In this document: in pieces, positions 18,073 to 24,556 of the stretch
Position numbering within the stretch: the stretch's first letter is position 1
How the letters are laid out: each line of letters starts with the position of its first letter
From: Microbacterium sulfonylureivorans
GTDB lineage: Bacteria > Actinomycetota > Actinomycetes > Actinomycetales > Microbacteriaceae
Assembly (NCBI RefSeq): GCF_003999995.1
Contig: NZ_RJAD01000003.1
Coordinates: forward strand, 124,001 to 188,000
DNA length: 64,000 bases
Direction of reading: 5' to 3'
Position numbers and translations under genes: made by a program
The notes under the pieces: generated by a model
The model's input: the letters and a program-made list of their open reading frames with translations, nothing else
Database searches by the model: none
What the model was told of the DNA's origin: nothing

Positions 18073-18588
18073 ATGCGCGGTCGAATCGGACGCACGACGT
18101 CGCTCATCGGCGTCGCAGCCCTGGCCGTCGCCACGGCACTGGCCGTTTCCGGCTGCGTCGCGATGCGTCAAGCGGAGGACCCCGGGGCGGCCGGCCCCTC
18201 ATCGAGCGTGTCGCCGAGTGCGTCGCCCCGCGCGCAGGAGCACGGCGACACGGCGACGTGGCAGCTCTTGGCGCCCGACGAGATCGAGGCGACCACGACG
18301 ACGCTGGCGATCGCGGTGACGAGACTCGGCTGCGCAAGCGGCGAGACGGGCGAGGTGCTCGCCCCACGGGTGACGTTTGAAGTCGGCCAGATCGTGATCC
18401 AGGTCGACGTCGAGCCGCTCGGCGACGGCATGTACGAGTGTCCGGGGAACGACGCCGTCATGGTCGAGGTGGAGCTGGAAGACCCGGTCGCAGGTCGCGC
18501 GCTCGTGGATGGTGCGTGCCTCGAGGGCGAAGCGGCCACCACCGCCGCCTGCGCGGACGGCCCCGTCCGCCACCCCGCGACCGGCTGA
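18073..18588 (+). CDS. Small secreted lipoprotein, unknown function
   Basis: I do not recognise this 171-residue protein. It has a lipoprotein signal peptide with lipobox VSGC (cysteine near residue 27), a Ser/Pro-rich spacer, then a compact beta-rich domain with three cysteines. A GTG at 18067 overlapping the transporter stop is an alternative start; I chose ATG 18073. It is in the same transcript as the sugar porter, so an accessory role in that uptake or in the cell envelope is possible. Confidence 0.75.
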   Translation: MRGRIGRTTSLIGVAALAVATALAVSGCVAMRQAEDPGAAGPSSSVSPSASPRAQEHGDTATWQLLAPDEIEATTTTLAIAVTRLGCASGETGEVLAPRVTFEVGQIVIQVDVEPLGDGMYECPGNDAVMVEVELEDPVAGRALVDGACLEGEAATTAACADGPVRHPATG

Positions 18589-18618
18589 GCGCGGCATCCG
18601 AACGTCCACGGGCCCTCG

Positions 18619-18624
18619 TAGGAT
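18619..18624 (+). promoter_or_regulatory. -10 element of the second MFS gene
   Basis: TAGGAT lies six nucleotides before ATG 18631; no Shine-Dalgarno sequence is present. Confidence 0.45.
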
Positions 18625-18630
18625 CGTGGG

Positions 18631-19935
18631 ATGCCTTCGCTCGGCGATCTGATCGCACCCCGCCGGATGGGGCGGGACTTCCGGTGGCTCCTCGCCTCGT
18701 CGTGGACCAGCAACCTCGGCGACGGCATCGCGATCGCCGCGGCGCCGCTGCTCATCGCCTCGCTCACTTCGTCGCCGATCCTCGTCGCCGCCGGCGCGAT
18801 GATGCAGTTCCTGCCGTGGCTCCTGTTCGGTCTGCTCGCCGGAGCGGTCGCCGACCACCACGACCGCCGCCGCCTCGTCATGCTCGCCAACGGCCTGCGG
18901 GCGGTGGTGGTGCTCGCCCTCGTGGTGTTCCTCATCACCGGCCAGGCGACCGTGTGGCTCGTCCTCGCGACGGCGTTCCTCTACGGCACGGCGGAGGTGT
19001 TCGCCGACTCGGCCGGGAGCACACTGCTGCCGATGCTCGTGACGCCCGACGATCTCGGGATCGGCAACGCACGGATGCAGGCCGGCTTCCTCGTCGCGAA
19101 TCAGCTCGCCGGACCGCCGCTCGGCGCGTTCCTGTTCGCACTCGGGTCCTTCTGGCCGTTCGTGCTGCAGGTGGTCTGCGTGGCGCTGGCCGTGCTGCTC
19201 ATCTCACGCATCGCGCGCACGCCGGTACCCGAGCATCCGGAGTCGCCCTCCGGGACGAAGGTGCATGCGATCCGCGAGGGTCTGCGATGGCTGCGCCACA
19301 ACGCGCCGGTGCGGACGCTCGTGATCATCATCCTGGTCTTCAACGTCACCTGGGCGGCTCCGTGGGGCGTCCTCGTCCTCTACGCCACCGAGTACCTCGG
19401 CATGGGGCCGGTCGGGTACGGCGCACTGACGACCGCCTCGGCGCTCGGCGGCTTCATCGCGATCTTCGGCTTCGGGTGGCTCGAGAAGCACGTGTCGTTC
19501 GCGACGCTCATGCGGGTCTGCCTGTCGCTGGAGGTGCTCATGCACCTCGGCTTCGCGCTGACCACGTCGCCGGCGGTCGCCTTCGTCATCATGTTCGGCT
19601 TCGGTCTGTACGCCTTCGTGTGGGGCACCATCTCGACGACCGTGCGCCAGCGGCTCGTGCCGATGGAGCTGCAGGGCCGCATCGCCTCGGTGAACATGGT
19701 GGGAGTGTTCGGCGGCCTGGTGATCGGGCAGTTCCTCGGCGGGATCATCGCCCAGACCTGGGGGCTGACGGCGCCGTGGTGGTTCGCCTTCGGCGGGTCG
19801 GCCATCACACTCGCGCTGGTGTGGCGGTCGATCTCGCACATCGCCGCGGCGAAGCCGGTCCTCGACGCGGAGTCCGCCGCCGAGATCGACCGCGAGAGCG
19901 AACCCGGCGCCGGGGGCATGCCGCTCCCCGACTGA
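18631..19935 (+). CDS. MFS transporter, EntS-like (MFS_3) drug or metabolite exporter
   Basis: A 434-residue, 12-helix protein. The N-terminus (SSWTSNLGDGIAIAAAPLLIASLTSSP) and the loop after helix 2 (GAVADHHDRRRLVM) are typical of the MFS_3 group that includes the enterobactin exporter EntS and many macrolide-type exporters. The substrate cannot be told from sequence. It is leaderless by promoter position and ends 12 bp before the convergent NUDIX gene. Confidence 0.83.
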   Translation: MPSLGDLIAPRRMGRDFRWLLASSWTSNLGDGIAIAAAPLLIASLTSSPILVAAGAMMQFLPWLLFGLLAGAVADHHDRRRLVMLANGLRAVVVLALVVFLITGQATVWLVLATAFLYGTAEVFADSAGSTLLPMLVTPDDLGIGNARMQAGFLVANQLAGPPLGAFLFALGSFWPFVLQVVCVALAVLLISRIARTPVPEHPESPSGTKVHAIREGLRWLRHNAPVRTLVIIILVFNVTWAAPWGVLVLYATEYLGMGPVGYGALTTASALGGFIAIFGFGWLEKHVSFATLMRVCLSLEVLMHLGFALTTSPAVAFVIMFGFGLYAFVWGTISTTVRQRLVPMELQGRIASVNMVGVFGGLVIGQFLGGIIAQTWGLTAPWWFAFGGSAITLALVWRSISHIAAAKPVLDAESAAEIDRESEPGAGGMPLPD

Positions 19936-19946
19936 GTCACGCCGGT

Positions 19947-20459
19947 CTACGGATCGACGAGCTCTTCGAGCCGGGCGCCGAGCTGCGCGAGTCGCGGCGT
20001 CCACGGTCCGGCCATCTCACCGTCGTCGCTCCGCCGCAGGGCTTGCGCGAGCGGGACCCACGCGCTCTCGCAGACCTCCTCGGGATCCAGCTCGAGCACC
20101 GGGTCGCCGGGCAGGAACGTGACGTAGAAGTCGAAGAGCGCCGTCTCCTCGACCACGCGGCCGACGAACTGCAGATCGGCGCCCTCGACGCGCACACCGG
20201 TCTCTTCGGCGAGTTCGCGCACGGCTCCCTCGACGCTCGTCTCACCGGCCAGCGCGCTCCCGGCCGGGAACTCCCACGCAAGCGGCCAGTCCTTCTCCGC
20301 GGCGCGGCGCGTGATCAGCACGAGGCCGTCGCCCCGCACGACGCACACCGATGCGACGACGTGGAACCTGCCCGCCGGGAAGTCAGGGTCGCCTCGGCGG
20401 TGCGTGACACCGGTCGGCGTGCCCGCGGCATCCGTCACGTCCCACAGCTCGCCGTCCAC
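19947..20459 (-). CDS. NUDIX hydrolase
   Basis: A 170-residue pyrophosphatase with a perfect Nudix box near residues 62-84: G, five residues, E, seven residues, then RELAEETGV. The N-terminus (ELWDVTDAAGTPTG) resembles Nudix proteins of the isopentenyl isomerase/MutT-like group that act on nucleoside diphosphate derivatives. I chose GTG 20459, two nucleotides past the tatD stop, so the two genes are almost certainly co-translated. The substrate is unknown. Confidence 0.85.
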   Translation of the reverse strand: MDGELWDVTDAAGTPTGVTHRRGDPDFPAGRFHVVASVCVVRGDGLVLITRRAAEKDWPLAWEFPAGSALAGETSVEGAVRELAEETGVRVEGADLQFVGRVVEETALFDFYVTFLPGDPVLELDPEEVCESAWVPLAQALRRSDDGEMAGPWTPRLAQLGARLEELVDP

Positions 20460-20461
20460 GC

Positions 20462-21352
20462 TCAGCCCTCGAACGACCCGTAGACGGCCACGGTGTTCGC
20501 GGCGAGCTGCACGCAGAAGGCATCGAGGTCGACGCCGAGCTCGGCGGCCATGAACCGCACCGTCACCGGCACGAGGTACGGCGCGTTGGGACGACCGCGG
20601 TGCGGGATGGGCGTGAGGAACGGGGCATCCGTCTCCACCAGGATCCGCTCGAGCGGCGTCACGGCGAGGGCATCCCGGAGGTTCTGGGCGTTCTTGAACG
20701 TCACGTTGCCCGCGAACGACAGGTAGTAGCCGCGCTCGGCGGCGATCCGCGCCATCGCGTCGTCGCCCGAGAAGCAGTGGAACACCGTGCGGTCGGGCGC
20801 GCCGACCCGGTCGAGCGTGTCGAGCACCGCGTCGTGGGCGTCGCGGTCGTGGATCTGCATGGCGAGTCCGTGCTTCTTCGCCAGGTCGATGTGGGCCTCG
20901 AACGAGCGGAACTGCGCCGCGAAGCCGTCCTTCTCCGTGCGGAAGAAGTCCAGGCCCGTCTCGCCGATCGCCCGGACCCGCGGCTGCGCGGCGAGTTCGT
21001 CGATCACCGCGATCGCCTCGTCGAGGCGTCCGGCCTCCTCGTACGCCGGCGCCTCGTTGGGGTGGATGGCCACGGCGGCGAGCACACGGGGGTGGGATGC
21101 CGCGGCCCACGCCGACCACCGGCTCGACTCGATGTCGCCACCGGCCTGCACCACGCCGATCACCCCGACGTCGACGGCCCGCTCCAGCTGCACGTCGAGG
21201 GTCAGCGGCTCGTCGCCGTCCTCGATCTCGAGGTGGGCGTGGTTGTCGTACACCGGCACCGCGAGCGGCTCGGGCGCGGCGGGCCAGCGCACGTCGCCGC
21301 GTCCGTCCTGCGAGCGGGTGCGGACGTAGTTGCTCGGATCGGTGTCACTCAT
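20462..21352 (-). CDS. tatD: TatD-family metal-dependent hydrolase (DNase)
   Basis: A 296-residue TIM-barrel metallohydrolase. Metal ligands are visible: H38 and H40 (DNHAHLE), E in GETGLDFF, H in MQIHDRDAH, H in VFHCFSGDD and D in VETDAPFLTP. Family members are 3'-5' exonucleases in DNA repair and RNA turnover. The N-terminus is about 25 residues longer than usual. In the actinobacterial backbone tatD follows metG, as here, but rpfB, which usually follows tatD, is missing and the glucan block begins instead. Confidence 0.92.
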   Translation of the reverse strand: MSDTDPSNYVRTRSQDGRGDVRWPAAPEPLAVPVYDNHAHLEIEDGDEPLTLDVQLERAVDVGVIGVVQAGGDIESSRWSAWAAASHPRVLAAVAIHPNEAPAYEEAGRLDEAIAVIDELAAQPRVRAIGETGLDFFRTEKDGFAAQFRSFEAHIDLAKKHGLAMQIHDRDAHDAVLDTLDRVGAPDRTVFHCFSGDDAMARIAAERGYYLSFAGNVTFKNAQNLRDALAVTPLERILVETDAPFLTPIPHRGRPNAPYLVPVTVRFMAAELGVDLDAFCVQLAANTVAVYGSFEG

Positions 21353-21657
21353 TCGCAGCCCTCTTCACGCTTCTTATGACCGCCATCCTCCGTTGCCCAC
21401 TCCCCGTTATCCATTCCCCGCGGCCCACGCCCCGTGGCCCACTCCCCCGTCACGCGCTCTCGATGCCCGCTCGCCAGCTCGCCCGCTCCGCGCGCCCGGA
21501 CTCCGTCCTGCCCCTCGCACCCATGTCCCGTTTCGTACCGCTCAAGCGGCCCGAATCCGGGTCGAAGTGGGACACGATGCGGACGAAAGGGGACACGGAT
21601 GCCGGGGGCCGGTCAGGTCAGGTCAGGTCAGGTCAGGTCAGGTCAGGTCAGGTCAGG
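21353..21657. other. 305-bp gene-free gap between metG and tatD: low-complexity, structured element and pentamer array
   Basis: No coding frame is supportable. From the tatD side the gap holds: a C-rich stretch with imperfect copies of CCCACTCCCC/CCCACGCCCC (about 21395-21450); a compact folded element (21524-21595); a GGATGCC heptamer (21597-21603); and the (GGTCA)10 array (21611-21660) whose last unit supplies the metG stop. Frames that cross it on the plus strand translate only to low-complexity Arg/Ser/Gly-rich sequence. Confidence 0.8.
21524..21595. repeat. Structured inverted-repeat element with two internal hairpins
   Basis: Outer arms TGTCCCGTTTCGT (21524-21536) and ACGAAAGGGGACA (21583-21595) pair in 12 of 13 positions. 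Inside are two back-to-back perfect hairpins, CCGC-TCAA-GCGG (21538-21549) and CCCG-AATC-CGGG (21550-21561). A second GGGACA at 21569-21574 could compete for the left arm. The layout resembles a small multi-branched RNA or a non-autonomous palindromic repeat. It is not recognised as a known family. Confidence 0.6.
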
Positions 21658-21660
21658 TCA
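21611..21660. repeat. Pentanucleotide tandem array (GGTCA)10
   Basis: Ten perfect GGTCA units (TGACC on the metG strand) abut the metG coding region; the last three bases are the metG stop TGA. As the period is five, the array puts a TGA in every reading frame downstream of metG. Unit gain or loss would leave the synthetase unchanged. Confidence 0.95.
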
Positions 21661-23232
21661 GGCGGTCTGCTCGACGCGGGGGAACAGCGGCGCCAGACCG
21701 TTCACCGAGGTGCCGGGCCTCAGCACGCCCCAGGCACCCGCCTCGCGGATCGGCTGGTCGAGCAGGCGCCCGAGCGACTCGGCGGCGCCGAGCGCGATCC
21801 ACAGCCTCTCGGTCGCGATCGGCATGACCGGCGACAGCAGCACGGCGAGCGCACGGAGCCCCTCGGCCGCCGTGTAGAGCACAGTGCCGAGGCGCCCCCG
21901 CTGCGCGTCGTCCTTGGCCAGCACCCACGGCTCGTTCTCCGTGATGTACAGGTTCAGCGCGTCGACGATCGTCCAGATCGAGGAGATCGCCTCGTCGATG
22001 CGGAAGCGCTCGATCGCCGCGTCGGCGGCGGTCGCGGCATCCGCCACCGTCCGCTGGATGCGCAGGTCGGCCTCGGTGTAGGTGCCCGCGGGGGGCACGA
22101 TGCCCTCGAAGTAGCGCTCGATCATCGCCGTCGTGCGCGAGGCGAGGTTGCCGAACCCGTTGGCGAGCTCGGCCTGGTAGCGGGCGGACAGGTCCTCCCA
22201 CGAGAACGAGCCGTCCTGGCCGAAGGCGATCGCCGACAGGAAGTAGAACCGGTAGGCGTCGGAGCCGAAGACGTCGGTGATCTCGGTCGGTGCGATGCCG
22301 GTGAGCTTCGACTTCGACATCTTCTCGCCGCCGACGAGCAGCCAGCCGTGCGCGAACACGCCCTTGGGCACGTCGACCCCCGCGGCCATCAGCATCGCGG
22401 GCCAGATGACCGCGTGGAAGCGCAGGATGTCCTTGCCGACGACGTGGTACGCGGGCCAGCGGCGCGCGAACTCCTCCGGGTCGCTCCCATACCCGACCGC
22501 GGTGGCGTAGTTGAGCAGGGCGTCGACCCACACGTAGATGACGTGCGACTCGTCCCACGGCACCTTGATGCCCCAGTCGAAGGTCGACCGCGAGATCGAG
22601 AGGTCCTTCAGCCCGTTCTTCACGAACGAGACGACCTCGTTGCGTGCCGACTCCGGACGGATGAAGTCGCCGCCCGAGTAGAGCTCGAGCAGTTTGTCCT
22701 GGAACTCGCTCAGCTTGAAGAAGTAGTTCTTCTCCTGCAGCAGCTCGAGAGGCTTCGAGTGGATCGCGCACACCTTGAGGCCCTCGAAGGGCCCCGTGCC
22801 GTCGACGATCTCGGACTCGGTCTTGAACTCCTCGCAGCCGACGCAGTACAGCGCCTCGAACTCGCCCGCGTAGATGTAGCCGCGGTCGTAGATGGCCTGC
22901 ACGAAGGCGCGCACGCGCTCCTCGTGCCGCGGCTGCGTCGTGCGGATGAAGTCGTCGTTCGCCACGTCCAGCGTCTTCAGCAGCGGGAACCACGACTCGC
23001 CGACGAGCCGGTCGACCCACTCCTGCGGCGTCGCGCCGTTGGCCGCGGCGGCCCGCATCATCTTCTGGCCGTGCTCGTCGGTGCCTGTCAGCATCCAGGT
23101 GTCGTCGCCCGCCTGGCGGTGCCAGCGCGCGAGCGTGTCGACGGCCACGGTCGTGTAGCCGTGGCCGATGTGGGGCACGTCGCTCGGATAGTAGATCGGC
23201 GTCGTGATGTAGAAGGATCGGCCGGAAGTCAC
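21658..23232 (-). CDS. metG: Methionyl-tRNA synthetase
   Basis: Charges tRNA-Met. The 524-residue class I synthetase has HIGH at residues 21-24, KMSKS near 305-309, a zinc-site-like CVGC pair in the connective insert, and an anticodon-binding domain at the C-terminus (DALNLYITENEPW). It lacks the C-terminal EMAP-like dimerisation domain, like the mycobacterial enzyme. GTG 23232 is preceded by TAGAAT at a 6-nt distance, so the mRNA is probably leaderless. Its stop codon is part of the last GGTCA repeat unit. Confidence 0.95.
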   Translation of the reverse strand: MTSGRSFYITTPIYYPSDVPHIGHGYTTVAVDTLARWHRQAGDDTWMLTGTDEHGQKMMRAAAANGATPQEWVDRLVGESWFPLLKTLDVANDDFIRTTQPRHEERVRAFVQAIYDRGYIYAGEFEALYCVGCEEFKTESEIVDGTGPFEGLKVCAIHSKPLELLQEKNYFFKLSEFQDKLLELYSGGDFIRPESARNEVVSFVKNGLKDLSISRSTFDWGIKVPWDESHVIYVWVDALLNYATAVGYGSDPEEFARRWPAYHVVGKDILRFHAVIWPAMLMAAGVDVPKGVFAHGWLLVGGEKMSKSKLTGIAPTEITDVFGSDAYRFYFLSAIAFGQDGSFSWEDLSARYQAELANGFGNLASRTTAMIERYFEGIVPPAGTYTEADLRIQRTVADAATAADAAIERFRIDEAISSIWTIVDALNLYITENEPWVLAKDDAQRGRLGTVLYTAAEGLRALAVLLSPVMPIATERLWIALGAAESLGRLLDQPIREAGAWGVLRPGTSVNGLAPLFPRVEQTA

Positions 23233-23238
23233 CCGAGG

Positions 23239-23244
23239 ATTCTA
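23239..23244 (-). promoter_or_regulatory. -10 element of metG, leaderless start
   Basis: TAGAAT on the minus strand, five of six matches to the consensus, ends six nucleotides before the GTG at 23232. Confidence 0.55.
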
Positions 23245-23271
23245 GTCGGGCGGGATGCCGCGCCCGGCCGC

Positions 23272-23320
23272 TGTGACGAGGTGGGCCCCCGGAACGCCCC
23301 GTCGAGGGCGGTTCGTCACA
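23272..23320 (-). terminator. Stem-loop downstream of the LacI-family gene
   Basis: Arms TGTGACGA (23272-23279) and TCGTCACA (23313-23320) are perfectly complementary, with an inner GC stem CGCCC/GGGCG. It stands between the end of the regulator gene and the metG promoter. There is no clear T-tract, so termination strength is uncertain. Confidence 0.5.
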
Positions 23321-23342
23321 AACGGGACGGGCGGATGCCGTG

Positions 23343-24359
23343 CTACGCGCTCTCGCGGACGACGAGGGTCGTCGGCAGGGTGAGGGGCTCGGGGGCGCCG
23401 CCGGCGATCGCCTCGAGCAGGAGCGACACCATGCCCTCGCTGATGCGGTCCCACGGCTGGCGCATCGTGGTGAGCGGGGGCTCGTGCGTCGCGGCGAGCC
23501 CGGAGTCGTCGAATCCCGCGACCGCGATGTCTTCGGGCACGCGGAGCCCCGCCTTGCGCAGCGCGGTGATCGCGCCCGCGGCCATGAGGTCGCTGGCCGC
23601 GAACACGGCGTCGATGTCGCGCGTGCGTTCGAGGAGGCGGGTCATCGCGACCGCGCCGGATTCCTGGCTGTAGTCGCCCTCCTCGACGAGCGCGGGGTCG
23701 AAGGCATCCCCCATCTCCTCCTGGAAGCCGACGAGGCGGTACCGGCCGCCGGGTGTGTCGTGGGGACCGGCGATCATCGCGATTCGCCGGTGGCCCCGGT
23801 CGAGGAGGTGACGGGTCATCTCGCGCGCCGAGCCGACCTCGTCGACCGAGACGGTCGGCACCTGGGCCTGGTGGCCGAGCGGGATGCCGCAGCACACGGT
23901 GGGGACGCCGGCGGCGAGAAGCTCCTCGAGCAGCGGGTCGGACTCGTGCGACGAGATCAGCAGGACGCCGTCGACGTGGCCGGCGCTGACGAAGTGGGCG
24001 ACGTTCGCTCGCTCGGCCGGGGTTCCGGCGACGAGGAGCACGAGGGTCATCGAGCGCTGGGCGAGCGCTTCGGCGGCGCCGCGCAGGAGCAGCGCGAACG
24101 TGGGGTCGTCGAAGAGCAGGTGCTGCGGCTCGGTCAGGAGGAACGCGAGCGACCCGGCCCGGCCGGTCGCGAGGCTGCGGGCGTGGTGGTTCGCGGTGTA
24201 GCCGGTGCGGCGGATGGCGTCTTCGACGGCTTCGCGGGCATCGGGAGACACCCAGTGCCCGCCGTTGATCACGCGCGAGACGGTCCCGCGGGACACGCCG
24301 GCGGCCGCTGCCACATCGCGGATCGTGGGCTTGCGCCGGACCGTCGTCGTCTCCTCCAC
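23343..24359 (-). CDS. LacI-family repressor of the galactan locus
   Basis: A 338-residue regulator: N-terminal LacI helix-turn-helix (IRDVAAAAGVSRGTVSRVIN, about 13-32), hinge helix (HHARSLATGRAG), then a periplasmic-binding-like sugar-sensing domain. GTG 24359 is the start that keeps the short N-terminus normal for the family. It is divergent from the GH42 gene, with two identical operators in between, so it most likely represses both itself and the galactan genes until galactose, galactobiose or a galacto-oligosaccharide binds. Confidence 0.9.
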   Translation of the reverse strand: MEETTTVRRKPTIRDVAAAAGVSRGTVSRVINGGHWVSPDAREAVEDAIRRTGYTANHHARSLATGRAGSLAFLLTEPQHLLFDDPTFALLLRGAAEALAQRSMTLVLLVAGTPAERANVAHFVSAGHVDGVLLISSHESDPLLEELLAAGVPTVCCGIPLGHQAQVPTVSVDEVGSAREMTRHLLDRGHRRIAMIAGPHDTPGGRYRLVGFQEEMGDAFDPALVEEGDYSQESGAVAMTRLLERTRDIDAVFAASDLMAAGAITALRKAGLRVPEDIAVAGFDDSGLAATHEPPLTTMRQPWDRISEGMVSLLLEAIAGGAPEPLTLPTTLVVRESA

Positions 24360-24412
24360 GTCGAGGACATTACAGCGGTTTCGGCAAGATCGGGCACGAA
24401 CACGGGAAAAAC

Positions 24413-24430
24413 CTGGGACCGGTCACAGTT
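24413..24430. promoter_or_regulatory. LacI-type operator O1
   Basis: CTGGGACCGGTCACAGTT contains the near-palindrome TGGGACCGGTCACA with the central CCGG typical of LacI-family sites. It lies 54 bp upstream of the repressor start codon and is an exact inverted copy of O2. Confidence 0.8.
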
Positions 24431-24480
24431 GCGTAACGGTTGTCACTCTCCGACTGGTCGCCGGCTCGGCGCTCAGGTAG

Positions 24481-24498
24481 AACTGTGACCGGTCCCAG
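24481..24498. promoter_or_regulatory. LacI-type operator O2
   Basis: AACTGTGACCGGTCCCAG is the exact reverse complement of O1, with centres 70 bp apart. A possible -10 (TAGAAC, 24478-24483) for the GH42 transcript overlaps its left edge, a position that would block RNA polymerase. Confidence 0.8.
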
Positions 24499-24556
24499 TC
24501 GTGACGCAGCTCACACCGGAGACCCGAACCACCCGCACTCGACCCGATGGAGCGTC

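Noticed and set aside
21390..21660. Plus-strand coding frames through the GGTCA array
   Set aside because: The translation is simple-sequence (GQVRS repeats), with no homology signal or ribosome-binding site.
21611..21660. CRISPR array
   Set aside because: Units are 5 bp with no spacers and no cas genes nearby.
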